In this document: piece by piece, positions 36,036 to 54,365 of the stretch
Position numbering within the stretch: the first letter of the stretch is position 1
How the letters are laid out: every line of letters begins with the position of its first letter
Source of the DNA: Phycisphaerae bacterium
Lineage (GTDB): Bacteria > Planctomycetota > Phycisphaerae > UBA1845
Assembly: GCA_028289375.1 (NCBI GenBank)
Contig: JANQQK010000039.1
Span: 1-64,000, forward strand
Length of the DNA: 64,000 nt
Direction of reading: 5' to 3'
Made by a program: the position numbers and the translations under genes
The notes under the pieces: generated by a model
What the model was told of the DNA's origin: nothing
Seen by the model: the letters and a program-made list of their open reading frames with translations, nothing else
Database searches by the model: none

Positions 36036-38093
36036 TCAAAACACGTCCTTGCCGGAAACCGGGGCAAAATGGGACATCTCCATCGTCGCCGACGCCCGCC
36101 CTTGTGTCATGCTGCGCAGCTGCGTCGTGTATCCAAACAACTCACGCAGTGGAACGTGGGCGTCCACGACGCGGAATGGCCCCCGAATGTCCGTCCCCGT
36201 GATGACCGCTCGGCGGACATTCAAATCGCTGTTGACCGTGCCAAATGACTCGTCCGGCGTCACGATCTGAACCTTCATCACCGGCTCCAGAACCACCGGA
36301 TTTGCCTCACGCATTGCGTTTTCGAACGCCACACGGGCCGCATTCTCAAACGCCAGCTCGGAGCTCTCGTCTTCGCTCACCTGGGCATCAATCAGCGTCG
36401 CCTTCCAGTCGATCACCGGGCTGCCATGCACGACGCCGCTGGCTGCCGCATCCTGGACGCCCTGTCGAACGGCTTCCAGGAATTCCGGTGTCAGCGTTTC
36501 GGGTGGCGTGGCGTCCGCAAACTGCCAACTCTCACCGCCGGATTCCCGCTCCATCGGTTCCAATCGCAGTTTGACGACTGCGAAGTGGCCACGACCAGCA
36601 AACTCGCGGACAAACCGTCCTTCGGCCTCCGCAGCTGTCGTGACAGTCTCGCGGAAGGAGACGCGCGGCTGCCCGACGTTCACTTCCACTTTAAAATCAT
36701 CCCGAATCCGGCGCGTCAGCACCTCAAGATGCAACTCGCCCATGCCGGAAATCAGCATTTGGCCCGTTTCCTCGCTGATGCGCGTGTGGAAGGTGGGGTC
36801 CTGGCGGGTAAGCGATTGCAATATGCCCACGAGTTTGTCGCGGTCCTTGGACGAAACCGGCTCGATCGACTGGGCGATGACGGCTTCGGGAAACTCGATT
36901 TTTTCAAGCAGAACCGGGGCCTTGGTGTCGCACAAGGTATGGCCGGTCAGCGATTCCTTCAGGCCGATCACGGCGACGATATCCCCCGCCTCCGCCTGGT
37001 CGATCTGCTCACGTTTCTTGGCGAACACGCGGAACATCCGCGACAGGTTCTCCTTTTCGTTGAGGGCGGGATTGAGCACGCGCGACGACGCCTTCAGCGT
37101 TCCCGAATAGACACGCACGTAGCAGAGATCGACGGGCTTTTCGGCCACGATCTTGAATACGTAGGCTGCCAACGGCCCTTTCGGGTCCGGCTTCAGTTCG
37201 ATGTCCCCGCCATTCTTGTCGGCTTTGTGCGCGACGACGGGTGGTACGTCGAGCGGAGACGGCAGGTACCGGACCACGCCATCAAGCAGTCGCTGCACAC
37301 CGACATACTTCAACGACGAGCCACACAGCGTTGGCTGCAACGCGCTTCTGATCGTCCCCTCGCGGAGGGCAGCGATGATATCGTCAGCGGTCAGCGGCTC
37401 ATCATTCAGGTACTTCTCCATCAGCGCTTCGGAGACTTCAGCCGCCTTTTCCTCGAGGTTTTTCCTCGCTTCGGTGGCTTCTGCCAGGAGCGATTCGGGG
37501 ATGTCCTTCTCGACGAACTTGGATCCCTGCGTGTCGGACTGGTAGTACACCGCTTTCATGGCGATCAGATCGATCAGGCCTTCGAACCTGTTCTCGGCGC
37601 CGATCGGAATTTGAACGGGCACCGGATTGGCGCCGAGTCGCTTCTCGATGGACGCGACGGATGCCTGAAAATCCGCACCAATCTTGTCCATCTTGTTCAG
37701 AAAGCAGATGCGCGGGACGTTGTAACGATCGGCTTGATGCCACACCGTTTCGCTCTGCGCTTCGACGCCTTCCTTGGCGTCAAATACCGCGATCACACCG
37801 TCCAGGACGCGCAGGGATCGTTCGACCTCTGCGGTGAAGTCGACGTGGCCTGGTGTATCGATCAGGTTGATCGTGTGGTCATGCCAACTGCAGGTCACGG
37901 CGGCGGAGTAGATCGTGATGCCGCGTTCCTGCTCCTGCTCATCGAAGTCGGTGGTCGTGGTGCCCTCATCGACGTCGCCCATGCGGTGGGTCTTGCCGGC
38001 ATAGTAGAGCACCCTTTCGGTGGTCGTGGTTTTGCCGGCGTCGATGTGGGCGGCGATGCCGATGTTGCGGACCTTGGGAAGATCAAGGCTCAT
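36036..38093 (-). CDS. fusA: Elongation factor G
   Basis: 685 residues. G1 is AHIDAGKTT (residues 15-23), G3 is DTPGHVDF and G4 is NKMDK; domains II-V follow. The G2/switch I region reads [20 protein letters not shown], where common EF-G has [13 protein letters not shown](Q/T)SAAT, so it is a divergent subfamily. Known extra EF-G subfamilies of spirochaetes, planctomycetes and mitochondria differ in this region. It has its own promoter after a terminator, and no tuf follows it. Confidence 0.93.
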   Translation of the reverse strand: MSLDLPKVRNIGIAAHIDAGKTTTTERVLYYAGKTHRMGDVDEGTTTTDFDEQEQERGITIYSAAVTCSWHDHTINLIDTPGHVDFTAEVERSLRVLDGVIAVFDAKEGVEAQSETVWHQADRYNVPRICFLNKMDKIGADFQASVASIEKRLGANPVPVQIPIGAENRFEGLIDLIAMKAVYYQSDTQGSKFVEKDIPESLLAEATEARKNLEEKAAEVSEALMEKYLNDEPLTADDIIAALREGTIRSALQPTLCGSSLKYVGVQRLLDGVVRYLPSPLDVPPVVAHKADKNGGDIELKPDPKGPLAAYVFKIVAEKPVDLCYVRVYSGTLKASSRVLNPALNEKENLSRMFRVFAKKREQIDQAEAGDIVAVIGLKESLTGHTLCDTKAPVLLEKIEFPEAVIAQSIEPVSSKDRDKLVGILQSLTRQDPTFHTRISEETGQMLISGMGELHLEVLTRRIRDDFKVEVNVGQPRVSFRETVTTAAEAEGRFVREFAGRGHFAVVKLRLEPMERESGGESWQFADATPPETLTPEFLEAVRQGVQDAAASGVVHGSPVIDWKATLIDAQVSEDESSELAFENAARVAFENAMREANPVVLEPVMKVQIVTPDESFGTVNSDLNVRRAVITGTDIRGPFRVVDAHVPLRELFGYTTQLRSMTQGRASATMEMSHFAPVSGKDVF

Positions 38094-38175
38094 GATGCGT
38101 CTCTAAACACGTTGTTGCCAGGTATCATCTCGATGATTGTCGCGATCCGGCGTGCTCAGCGTCACGACGGGGCGC

Positions 38176-38204
38176 ACTATAGTGGTCCGTTCTGCGCATG
38201 AAAA
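38176..38204 (-). promoter_or_regulatory. Promoter of fusA
   Basis: TTTTCA (38204-38199), a 17-bp spacer and TATAGT (38181-38176). The -35 overlaps the T-run of the rpsG terminator. Confidence 0.55.
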
Positions 38205-38230
38205 GACCCGATGCGACTGCTCGATCGGGC
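38201..38230 (-). terminator. Terminator after rpsG
   Basis: CCCGAT (38229-38224), an 11-nt loop and ATCGGG (38212-38207), then TCTTTT. It splits rpsL-bioY-rpsG from fusA. Confidence 0.6.
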
Positions 38231-38253
38231 CTCGAATTCGTTGATTTAGCGAC

Positions 38254-38730
38254 CTACCACGCGAAGTGGGCAAACGCCTTGTTCGCGTCGGCCATGCGGT
38301 GCACATTCTCGCGTGTGGTCATGGCGGTTCCTTCGCCCTTGTACGCATCGGCGATTTCCTGGGCGAGGAATTCGCACATCGGCTTGCCCGAGCGTCCACG
38401 GATGGCCGCAAGCACCCAGCGAATCGCGAGCGACTGCTGACGCTTGCGGTTGACCTGCATCGGAACCTGGTAGTTCGAGCCGCCAACACGCTTGGAGCGA
38501 ACCTCGATGTTCGGCTTGACGTTGTTGATCGCCGTCTCAAAGACTTCGATCGGGGGCACGTCCTTGATGCGCTTGCCGATGATGTCCATGGCATCATAGA
38601 AGACGCGCTGTGCGACACTCTTCTTGCCGTCATACATGAGGCAGTTCACGAACTTGCTGACCAGCTTGCTGTTGAACCGCGGGTCTGGACGAAGTTGCTC
38701 AACGGATGATGTGAATCGTTTGTATCCCAT
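38254..38730 (-). CDS. rpsG: 30S ribosomal protein S7
   Basis: 158 residues. [20 protein letters not shown] and [20 protein letters not shown] are S7, which nucleates the 30S head. It follows bioY by 17 nt rather than rpsL directly. Confidence 0.97.
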   Translation of the reverse strand: MGYKRFTSSVEQLRPDPRFNSKLVSKFVNCLMYDGKKSVAQRVFYDAMDIIGKRIKDVPPIEVFETAINNVKPNIEVRSKRVGGSNYQVPMQVNRKRQQSLAIRWVLAAIRGRSGKPMCEFLAQEIADAYKGEGTAMTTRENVHRMADANKAFAHFAW

Positions 38731-38747
38731 ACGCCTGTAAACCCTGA

Positions 38748-39347
38748 CTAAGCAGATTCCTCGTTGTTTTCCAAATCCGACGCTTTTCCGATCAACGATG
38801 TTGCGAATCCGAATGCCTCAAACGCCGCAACCGCAATGGCTGCTTCAACTGCTGCTTTGACGACAAACGGCTTGAAGCCCTTGGTAAATGCATCGGCCAA
38901 TGATGGCTCGACCGAAACAGCCAACCACAGCGAACCCATGGTCAGCACGATCATGGCCCCAACGCCGACGGCCACGCCGCGACCGAGTGTTCCACGCGCC
39001 GACCGCGCGATCATCGCTGTCACGAATGCAGCGATCACGAATCCCACAAGATAGCCGGCCGTCACGCCCATCAGCCCGGCTGAACCCGGGACGAACATGG
39101 GCAATCCCAACGTGCCCAGTCCCACATACGCGACCATCGCAGCGGCTGCGGCCACGGGTCGCAAGACCAGGCCGGCCAGCAGGACACCGACAAGCTGAAG
39201 CGTCATGGGAACCGGCGTGAAGGGTGTCCACACTTTCGCGTGCGCACCCAGCGCCGTGATCGCACAGATGGCAGCGATCCAGCCAAGCTCGCGCAAGACG
39301 GACCGTTGGGTTGTGATGGATGAAACCGTCGCGGTGGAAGTCGTCAC
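38748..39347 (-). CDS. bioY: BioY-family biotin transporter (ECF S component)
   Basis: 199 residues with about six hydrophobic helices. [20 protein letters not shown] and [20 protein letters not shown] are BioY hallmarks (the biotin-binding region). Alone or with an ECF energy-coupling module it takes up biotin. GTG start 39347 with AGGA before it. It sits between rpsL (11 nt) and rpsG (17 nt), an unusual location that ties it to ribosomal expression. No bioM/bioN or ECF ATPase genes are nearby. Confidence 0.9.
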   Translation of the reverse strand: MTTSTATVSSITTQRSVLRELGWIAAICAITALGAHAKVWTPFTPVPMTLQLVGVLLAGLVLRPVAAAAAMVAYVGLGTLGLPMFVPGSAGLMGVTAGYLVGFVIAAFVTAMIARSARGTLGRGVAVGVGAMIVLTMGSLWLAVSVEPSLADAFTKGFKPFVVKAAVEAAIAVAAFEAFGFATSLIGKASDLENNEESA

Positions 39348-39358
39348 GATCAGATGTC

Positions 39359-39751
39359 CTACTTCTTGCGACGCTTCACGCCGTACTTGCTGCGACCCTG
39401 ATTACGCGGGCGGTTTTCCTTGTCGCCCTCAACAGCCGAGCAGTCCAGAGCGCCACGCACAATGTGGTAGCGAACACCGGGCAGGTCACGAACACGTCCG
39501 CCACGCACAAGCACGATCGAGTGCTCCTGCAGGTTGTGATCGATACCACCGATGTAGGCAGTCACTTCCTTGCCGTTGGTCAGGCGGACACGTGCCACCT
39601 TACGCAAGGCCGAGTTCGGCTTCTTCGGGGTCTGCGTCTTGACGATCAGGCAGACGCCCTGCCGCTGCGGGCACTGGGCAAGATCACGAACCTTGGACTT
39701 TTTGCCCACAATTCGGCGTGGCTTACGAACAAGTTGGTTAATCGTTGGCAT
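39359..39751 (-). CDS. rpsL: 30S ribosomal protein S12
   Basis: 130 residues. [40 protein letters not shown] and [13 protein letters not shown] are diagnostic. Lys residues targeted by streptomycin resistance are wild type in PKKPNS. First gene behind its own promoter. Confidence 0.98.
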   Translation of the reverse strand: MPTINQLVRKPRRIVGKKSKVRDLAQCPQRQGVCLIVKTQTPKKPNSALRKVARVRLTNGKEVTAYIGGIDHNLQEHSIVLVRGGRVRDLPGVRYHIVRGALDCSAVEGDKENRPRNQGRSKYGVKRRKK

Positions 39752-39820
39752 AAAACGCTTCTCAAATCCAGTATCGAAGGTGCCTTGTTACGCGTTCGCA
39801 GTCTCTGCCGCGAGCCGCAT

Positions 39821-39850
39821 ACTATAGCCCGGAACCGGCGCGTTTGACAA
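39821..39850 (-). promoter_or_regulatory. Promoter of rpsL-bioY-rpsG
   Basis: TTGTCA (39850-39845), an 18-bp spacer and TATAGT (39826-39821). The predicted leader is about 65 nt. Confidence 0.65.
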
Positions 39851-39883
39851 TACCCGCCGATCACGTCTTTCGCTGTCCACTGA

Positions 39884-44338
<4,455 letters not shown>

Positions 44339-44388
44339 CTGGTTCAATCCTTCTTCCTGCGTTGGTTTCGCTGCCTGCTCAACGCGAT

Positions 44389-44886
44389 TTATTCAGCCGC
44401 CACGCTCATCGCCGCGGCGGATTCGGTCTGTGCCTGTGTCGCAACGTCCAACTTCATGGCCACGACACCACCCATTTTCTTAAAGCCCATCTCCTCGCAG
44501 AAGTCAGCCTCCGTGCCGTAACACAGCACGTGGATGTCTTCGACGCCGAATGCCCGAAGGGCTTCGATCACGCGACGGGCCATCTCATGCGCAATGCCGT
44601 CACTGTCATGCTCAATGCGCCCCTCGACGCGCGTCACGGCAGCCGGTCCCTGAAACGCCGGATCGAGCTTGCACTCGGCCAACTGGCCTCGCACACCGTC
44701 GGTCGTCCCGCGGGCGATGCCGATCAACCGTCCATCCTTCCGCGCGGTGACAAAGCAGCGACTCTGCTCAATCATGCGCGCAAGCTTTTCCCGCGACTCG
44801 GGTCTGTGGTGATGCTGCTGGTCGTAAAAGGCAGCCAACTCATCCACTTCCACGGATTCAACCGTTTCATACATGACTTCAGACAC
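44389..44886 (-). CDS. GNAT-like N-acetyltransferase embedded between rpoB and rpoC
   Basis: 165 residues. The pattern [23 protein letters not shown] and a C-terminal [17 protein letters not shown] fits the GNAT fold (strand 4, a weak motif A and the closing beta-alpha-beta). The classical acetyl-CoA loop RxxGxG is not seen at the motif A position, so activity is uncertain. GTG 44886 follows a strong AAGGAGG. It is 34 nt after rpoB and 50 nt before rpoC, in the same direction, so it is transcribed with the polymerase genes. Substrate is unknown. Confidence 0.7.
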   Translation of the reverse strand: MSEVMYETVESVEVDELAAFYDQQHHHRPESREKLARMIEQSRCFVTARKDGRLIGIARGTTDGVRGQLAECKLDPAFQGPAAVTRVEGRIEHDSDGIAHEMARRVIEALRAFGVEDIHVLCYGTEADFCEEMGFKKMGGVVAMKLDVATQAQTESAAAMSVAAE

Positions 44887-44920
44887 TGCGCGACCTCCTT
44901 ACTCTAAGGTCCATCGCCGA

Positions 44921-48694
<3,774 letters not shown>

Positions 48695-49056
48695 CTTCAA
48701 CAATCCCTTTCCATCTCATGCCGCCAACATCGCGGCACGCCGACGCTGAGCCTTCACCACGACACAGCGCAAACGCCGAAAATTCGGACGCCTCTCGACT
48801 TCCACTCAATCACGCCAAGGCAGGATCGCCCGCGCGTGACACATGGCGCGCACGGATCACCGTCGCACCATGTCGTGCTCGTTGTTCATTCCGGGACAGG
48901 TCATCGCCACGGGAGCATCTGTGCGATCGGGCGTCCCACCGATTCCCTCGCGGGCATCAGCCGGCGTCTTGCAACACCACCCGTTCTGTCTCGCTCCCCG
49001 ACGATCAATCGGGAAAAACGTCACCGGCGGGCAAAGCACCCGCCGGTGCGGGAAAA
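48695..49056. other. rplL-rpoB intergenic region
   Basis: Besides the hairpin and T-run at 49014-49048 I see no coding frame with family support. This is the position where E. coli has its attenuator and an RNase III site. Confidence 0.6.
49014..49048 (-). terminator. Hairpin terminator/attenuator after rplL
   Basis: CACCGGCGGG, a 7-nt loop and CCCGCCGGTG form a perfect 10-bp stem starting 8 nt after the rplL stop, followed by ACGTTTTT. Partial termination here would make less RNA polymerase than L7/L12, as in E. coli. Confidence 0.8.
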
Positions 49057-49464
49057 CTACTTGATCTCGACGGCGCCGCCGGCTTCCTCGAGTTCCTTCT
49101 TGAGGGCTTCGGCATCTTCCTTCGAAATGCCCTCTTTGACCGGCTTTGGTGCGTTGTCCACCAATTCCTTGGCTTCCTTGAGACCAAGACCAGTCGCACC
49201 GCGAACAGCCTTGATCACCTGGATCTTCTTGTCGCCAGCAGCCGCCAAAATGACGTCAAACGAGGTCTTCTCCTCGGCAGCTTCACCACCGCCACCACCA
49301 CCGCCACCAGCGGCCATCACAACACCGCCACCGGCAGGCTCGATCCCGTGGACTTCCTTCAGGCAGTCCACCAGATTCTGTGCATCCTTCACCGTCAATC
49401 CAACAAGCTTGTCCGCCAATTCCGTGATCTCAGCGGTGAATTCCTTCGCAGGTGCCTCAGCCAT
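49057..49464 (-). CDS. rplL: 50S ribosomal protein L7/L12
   Basis: 135 residues. The C-terminal domain [20 protein letters not shown] and [20 protein letters not shown] binds GTPase factors. The linker, normally Ala-rich, is [16 protein letters not shown] (about 54-69). ATG 49464 follows AAGGAG. It comes after rplJ. Confidence 0.96.
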   Translation of the reverse strand: MAEAPAKEFTAEITELADKLVGLTVKDAQNLVDCLKEVHGIEPAGGGVVMAAGGGGGGGGEAAEEKTSFDVILAAAGDKKIQVIKAVRGATGLGLKEAKELVDNAPKPVKEGISKEDAEALKKELEEAGGAVEIK

Positions 49465-49624
49465 TGCTACCAAACTCCTTCTTATGCATCGCCGGACCAA
49501 TAGGCGGTATCAACGCGACACCATTTCATCCCGCAAACCTGCGGAACCTGCCGATCCTCGGCGTCAAAATCCCAATTACACGACCAGCCGAACCACGTCA
49601 CACGGTTCGCCGGCAAACGCTCGC

Positions 49625-50134
49625 CTACTCCTTATCCGCCATCGCCTTCAGGCAACCCGCAATCTTCGCCTGCGGCGAGGACAACGCGCCAGCCAGCGAA
49701 CGGCCCGGCGAGCCGATCAAACCTGCCAAGTCGCCGAGAATCTCCATCCGGCTTTTCATCTTGGCCATCTCGGACACGGGCGTGATTTCCGAGTCGCCCA
49801 GCAGAAGACCGTTCTTCAACACGATCTTCGGATACTCCTTGAGCATCCCGGCAACCGTCTTGGCCACCTCGACGATGGAATCGCCACCGGTCAGCAGCGC
49901 ACAAGGCCCTTCCAGACTCTCACCCAGCGCGTTCAGCGGACCATCCGCGAACGCCCGGCGGGCGAGGCTGTTCTTGATCACCTGGCAGGTGATCGATTTC
50001 TCACGGAGTTTACCGCGAACCGCCTGGGTCTCTTCGACCGTCAGTGCCGTGATGTCGACCACGCACGCTTCCTCCACACCGACATAGCGGCTGCGAAGCG
50101 TATCGGTCACCATTTCCTTGAGGGCTTTACTCAT
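49625..50134 (-). CDS. rplJ: 50S ribosomal protein L10
   Basis: 169 residues. ITCQVIKNSLARRAFADGPL and the segment GPCALLTGGDSIVEVAKTVA are L10. Its C-terminal helix carries L7/L12 dimers. A 160-nt gap follows before rplL. Confidence 0.95.
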   Translation of the reverse strand: MSKALKEMVTDTLRSRYVGVEEACVVDITALTVEETQAVRGKLREKSITCQVIKNSLARRAFADGPLNALGESLEGPCALLTGGDSIVEVAKTVAGMLKEYPKIVLKNGLLLGDSEITPVSEMAKMKSRMEILGDLAGLIGSPGRSLAGALSSPQAKIAGCLKAMADKE

Positions 50135-50196
50135 GATATTCGTTCCACAAAAAGACCAGGCGTATCACGCGTGCCTTCTGATTGTTAACCAAACCC

Positions 50197-50928
50197 CTAC
50201 GACTGATCCACCGCCAGCGACACCGACGGCGTCATCGTCGCCGACAGCGATACGCGCTTGATGTACGTTCCCTTTGCGGCGGCTGGCTTGATCTTCTGAA
50301 TCTGATGAACCACCGCCTCGATATTCTCTTTCAGGTCGGCCGTCGGAAAACTCACCTTGCCAACCGGAAGATGAATGTTGCCGCCGGCATCATTGCGATA
50401 CTCGAGCTTGCCAGCCGCAAATTCCTTCACCGCCGTCACGATGTCCGGCGTCACCGTGCCCGCCTTCGGGGTCGGCATCTTGCCCTGAGGACCGAGAACC
50501 TTACCGAGTCGGCCAACCTTGCCCATCATCGATGGATGCGCGATGGCGACATCGAAGTCCATCCAGCCCTTGTTAATCTTGTCGACCAACTCATCGGAAC
50601 CGGCTTCGATGGCGCCGGCTTCTTTCGCTTCGGCCGCCTTGTCGTCGTCGCAAAAGACGATGACCGTCTTGGTCTTGCCGATGCCCTTCGGCAGCGACAT
50701 CGAACCACGCAGCATCTGATCAGCCTGCTTCGGGTCGATCCCGAGATGCATGCACAACTCGACCGTCTGGTCGAATCCCTTGCGCTTGCGGCCATTCTTA
50801 TAGCCACGGTCCGACCCGACGCCCGCCAAACGCTTGACCGTCTCAATGCCGGCATCCAGCTCGACAGACTCCTTCGAGCCACCGCCGGCGTCCAACTGCT
50901 TGCGATACCGAACACTCTGTTTTGGCAT
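50197..50928 (-). CDS. rplA: 50S ribosomal protein L1
   Basis: 243 residues. GIDPKQADQMLRGSMSLPKG, then GRLGKVLGPQGKMPTPKAGT, are L1 signatures. L1 forms the stalk and in E. coli represses rplKA; a binding site was not identified. Confidence 0.97.
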   Translation of the reverse strand: MPKQSVRYRKQLDAGGGSKESVELDAGIETVKRLAGVGSDRGYKNGRKRKGFDQTVELCMHLGIDPKQADQMLRGSMSLPKGIGKTKTVIVFCDDDKAAEAKEAGAIEAGSDELVDKINKGWMDFDVAIAHPSMMGKVGRLGKVLGPQGKMPTPKAGTVTPDIVTAVKEFAAGKLEYRNDAGGNIHLPVGKVSFPTADLKENIEAVVHQIQKIKPAAAKGTYIKRVSLSATMTPSVSLAVDQS

Positions 50929-50966
50929 ATCTCAAACTCCACCGGCCCGCCGGCCGGAATCACTTC

Positions 50967-51395
50967 CTAGTCCACCACCGTGATGCCCATCGAGCGAGCG
51001 GTACCAGCCACAATCCGGCCGGCTGCCTCGACGTCGTACGCATTCAGGTCGTTCAGTTTCTTTTCCGCAATCTCGCGGACCTGCGCCATCGTCACCGAAC
51101 CCACCTTCTCCTTGTGCGGCACGCCGCTGCCCTTGGCGACACCAGCCGCCTCCTTGAGCAACACCGCCGCCGGCGGACTCTTCACCTCATAGGTGAATGA
51201 GCGATCACCATAAACCGTGATCACCACCGTCACCGGCATGCCGTTCAGGTCGGCCGTCGACGCATTGAACTGCTGGACGAACTGACCAATATTGACACCC
51301 TGCGCACCCAGCGCGGGACCGATCGGTGGAGCCGGGGTCGCCTGACCACCCGGTGCCTGCAACTTGATGGTTCCGGTTACTTCCTTCTTAGCCAC
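50967..51395 (-). CDS. rplK: 50S ribosomal protein L11
   Basis: 142 residues. [20 protein letters not shown] and [12 protein letters not shown] are L11 hallmarks. Starts with GTG 51395. It binds the GTPase centre of 23S rRNA. Confidence 0.97.
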   Translation of the reverse strand: MAKKEVTGTIKLQAPGGQATPAPPIGPALGAQGVNIGQFVQQFNASTADLNGMPVTVVITVYGDRSFTYEVKSPPAAVLLKEAAGVAKGSGVPHKEKVGSVTMAQVREIAEKKLNDLNAYDVEAAGRIVAGTARSMGITVVD

Positions 51396-51456
51396 TGCAA
51401 TTACCTCGTATCACGAAACCACGAACAGATGGGCACGCTTCGCCCACCGCACAGGT

Positions 51457-52056
51457 TCAGTTCACTTTTTCAAGCTGCCAGTACTCAACTTCAACCGGCG
51501 TTGCACGACCAAACACCTGCAACACAACCGTCACCATGCCGCGACGCTCATCGAGGGATTCAACCTCGCCCTCGTAGTTCTCAAAACTGCCTTCGGTGAT
51601 CTTGACCACCTCGCCCTTCTTGAGGTCCATCCCGGAAAGACCAGGCGCCTCTTCGGACGTCTCACAAGCAGCCAGCATCTGCACGACATCATGCTCGGAC
51701 ATCGGGATCGGCTTGCCCGACGACGCAATGAAATCGCCGACACCCGACGATTCCTTGATCGTGAACCAGACATCCTCGGGAATCGAACCGTCATCCTCCG
51801 TGCACATCTCGACGAAGACGTAGCCGGGATAGAGCTTGCGCTCCGTAATCCGAACCTGCCCCGCCTTCATCCGTCGCTCCTTGAGCGTCGGAACGAGCAC
51901 GCGACCGATGCGATGCTCAAGTCCCTCGATCTTGATCTTGCGATCAAGCCCTTCGCGAACGCGGTTCTCCTTGTTTGAAGCGACACGAAGCACGTACCAC
52001 TTCATTCCAGGGGCGGTCGAATTGGCGTTTTCCGAAGCCATTTCGTCCGTCGTCAT
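51457..52056 (-). CDS. nusG: Transcription elongation/antitermination factor NusG
   Basis: 199 residues. The NGN domain (MKWYVLRVASNKENRVREGL; ERKLYPGYVFVEM) and a C-terminal KOW domain (KKGEVVKITEGSFENYEGEV) are present. ATG 52056 shares ATGA with the secE stop. The N-terminus has 17 extra residues. S10, its partner, is at 35.6-35.9 kb. Confidence 0.96.
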   Translation of the reverse strand: MTTDEMASENANSTAPGMKWYVLRVASNKENRVREGLDRKIKIEGLEHRIGRVLVPTLKERRMKAGQVRITERKLYPGYVFVEMCTEDDGSIPEDVWFTIKESSGVGDFIASSGKPIPMSEHDVVQMLAACETSEEAPGLSGMDLKKGEVVKITEGSFENYEGEVESLDERRGMVTVVLQVFGRATPVEVEYWQLEKVN

Positions 52057-52610
52057 GACCCGCCCCCGATGACCTTCAGGAAGGTGAACACACGAATGAA
52101 GATGAAGTCCGCAACGAACAACAACAGCGCGAGCAGAATCGTGAACACAATCACGACTTTCGTCGAACCGATCAACTCATTGCGAGTGGACCAGCTCACC
52201 TTCTTCATCTCGCTCTCAGTCGCGATGAAGAAGTCACACGAACCTCGGTTCACACCGACGATCCACCAGATGACGAATCCAATCGTAGCCACGACCACGA
52301 ATGGGATGCCGATCTTCACCCAGAGCGTCCAGGCGGCGTCGTCGGCGAACACAATCTGGTTGTACAGAAAGTTGCCGCCAGACAGCGTCAGCAGACCCGC
52401 ACCCACAGCGGTGCCCATCCGGGTGTAGTATCCCTGACCGGGCTTGTACATCTCGAAGAACGATTGGCCACCACCGCCAGGCGGAGACGACGTTCCACGA
52501 CCCGATGACGGCCCGCTGCCCGACTTACTATCCTTGGACGATCGGTCGACAGTGGCTGTCGCACCGCCCGCCTTGTCGCCGCCAACATCCTGCTGCGAAG
52601 AATCGGACAT
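52053..52610 (-). CDS. secE: Preprotein translocase subunit SecE, extended
   Basis: 185 residues. The C-terminal SecE domain has ATESEMKKVSWSTRNELIGS and a final TM helix. Two further TM helices (about 70-125) and a disordered Ser/Gly-rich N-terminus precede it, so the protein is three-TM, unlike the common one-TM form. It is 66 nt downstream of tRNA-Trp. Confidence 0.93.
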   Translation of the reverse strand: MSDSSQQDVGGDKAGGATATVDRSSKDSKSGSGPSSGRGTSSPPGGGGQSFFEMYKPGQGYYTRMGTAVGAGLLTLSGGNFLYNQIVFADDAAWTLWVKIGIPFVVVATIGFVIWWIVGVNRGSCDFFIATESEMKKVSWSTRNELIGSTKVVIVFTILLALLLFVADFIFIRVFTFLKVIGGGS

Positions 52611-52676
52611 CGCCGAATCCTTTCACCAACTGCTGCCCGCCACGCTGCTTGCCATACCCTGCGTGGTCAATCTACC

Positions 52677-52750
52677 CAGGAGCGGAGGGACTCGAACCCC
52701 CAACCGCCGGTTTTGGAAACCGGTGCTCTGCCAAATTGAGCTACGCTCCT
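52677..52750 (-). tRNA. tRNA-Trp (CCA anticodon)
   Basis: A full cloverleaf: acceptor AGGAGCG/CGCTCCT, anticodon loop TTCCAAA in stem CCGGT/ACCGG, and T loop TTCGAGT. Discriminator is G73, right for Trp. The CCA end is not encoded. It lies between rpmG and secE on the same strand. Confidence 0.95.
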
Positions 52751-52791
52751 CCGAACCGGCCTCACACCGTCGGCGAGGAACGGCCCATGTA

Positions 52792-52959
52792 TTACTTACG
52801 CTTGAGTTTGTGCACCGTCCGCTTTCGCAAACGGGGGCAATATTTCTTCAGCTCGAGCTTCGGAACACCACCCATCACATTCACCGACGTGCGATAGTTC
52901 AGATCGCCCGTTTCGGTGCATTGCAACCACACATATTCGCGTTTCTTTGATTTTGCCAT
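52792..52959 (-). CDS. rpmG: 50S ribosomal protein L33
   Basis: 55 residues: MAKSKKREYVWLQCTETGD, then LKKYCPRLRKRTVHKLKRK. Only one Cys of each usual pair remains (Cys14, Cys41), so it is the zinc-free type. It lies between tuf and tRNA-Trp. Confidence 0.95.
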   Translation of the reverse strand: MAKSKKREYVWLQCTETGDLNYRTSVNVMGGVPKLELKKYCPRLRKRTVHKLKRK

Positions 52960-52987
52960 GATGCCTCTCCGGCCGCTGCCTCAGCGA

Positions 52988-54193
52988 CTACTCGAGGATC
53001 TTCGTGACAACGCCCGAACCAACCGTTCGGCCACCCTCACGAACCGCGAAACGAACACCCGACTCCATGGCAACCGGCTTGCCAAGCTTGACCTTCATCG
53101 TGACGTTGTCACCCGGCATGCACATCTCAGCGCCGCCCATCAGATCCAGCGAACCGGTCACATCCGTCGTGCGGAAGAAGAACTGCGGACGATACCCGTT
53201 GAAGAACGGCGTATGACGACCACCCTCTTCCTTCGTCAACACGTACACCTCGCACTCAAACTCCGTGTGCGGCGTGATCGTGCCGGGAGCAGCCAACACC
53301 TGGCCGCGACTCAGTTCTTCCTTGCCGATACCACGCAGCAGGCAGCCAACGTTGTCGCCAGCCATGCCCTGATCGAGCAGCTTGTTGAACATCTCAACGC
53401 CGGTCACGGTCGTCTTCTTCGACTCTTCCAGACCGACGATCTCGACCTCATCACCAACCGTGACAATGCCGCGCTCAATACGACCCGTACCGACCGTACC
53501 ACGACCCTTGATGCTGAAGACGTCCTCAACCGCCATCAGGAACGGCTGATCCGTCACGCGGGCAGGCTCTGGAACGTGTGCATCAACGGCGTCCAGCAAC
53601 TCCTGAATGCTCTTGGTCGCCTCAGGATCACTCGGGTTGTTCAACGCAGCAAGCGCCTGACCACGAATCACAGGTGCATCGTCGCCCGGGAAGTCATACT
53701 TGCTGAGCAACTCGCGAACCTCAAGCTCGACCAGGTCCAACAACTCCTCGTCATCAACCAGGTCGCACTTATTCAGGAACACCACCAGGTACGGAACGTT
53801 AACCTGACGGGCCAGAAGGATGTGCTCGCGCGTCTGCGGCATCGGTCCATCAGCCGCGGACACCACCAGGATCGCGCCGTCCATCTGGGCGGCACCGGTG
53901 ATCATGTTCTTGACATAGTCGGCGTGACCAGGGCAGTCGATGTGCGCGTAGTGACGCTTGTCCGTCTCATACTCAACGTGCGACGTCGCAATCGTCATGA
54001 TCTTCGTCGCATCGCGGCGACCCTGCGATTCAGACGCCTTGGCCACCTCGTCGTAGGCGATACCCTTGGAAAGGCCCTTCGCAGCTTGCGTCATCGTGAT
54101 GGCCGCCGTCAGCGTCGTCTTGCCGTGGTCAACGTGACCAATCGTGCCAACATTGACGTGCGGCTTGGTTCGCTCGAATGTTTCCTTAGCCAT
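52988..54193 (-). CDS. tuf: Elongation factor Tu
   Basis: 401 residues. G1 GHVDHGKTT (residues 19-27), G3 DCPGHADY and G4 NKCD are intact. It delivers aminoacyl-tRNA to the ribosome. It follows tRNA-Thr, as tufB does in E. coli; a second copy is not in this window. Confidence 0.98.
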   Translation of the reverse strand: MAKETFERTKPHVNVGTIGHVDHGKTTLTAAITMTQAAKGLSKGIAYDEVAKASESQGRRDATKIMTIATSHVEYETDKRHYAHIDCPGHADYVKNMITGAAQMDGAILVVSAADGPMPQTREHILLARQVNVPYLVVFLNKCDLVDDEELLDLVELEVRELLSKYDFPGDDAPVIRGQALAALNNPSDPEATKSIQELLDAVDAHVPEPARVTDQPFLMAVEDVFSIKGRGTVGTGRIERGIVTVGDEVEIVGLEESKKTTVTGVEMFNKLLDQGMAGDNVGCLLRGIGKEELSRGQVLAAPGTITPHTEFECEVYVLTKEEGGRHTPFFNGYRPQFFFRTTDVTGSLDLMGGAEMCMPGDNVTMKVKLGKPVAMESGVRFAVREGGRTVGSGVVTKILE

Positions 54194-54365
54194 CTGCTGT
54201 TCTATCCTCCACTCTGGTGTTTCTCGCTACGCGCCCCGCACATAACACGCGACAGGCGGCTCGTTTCTCTTTGTTCAATCCGCCGAACCAGGCTCACACG
54301 ATTCCTGCGTTCGACGGGGCAACGGCGGCTTCACAGGCCGATCGGTCCTGCCCCGAAATAGACAA

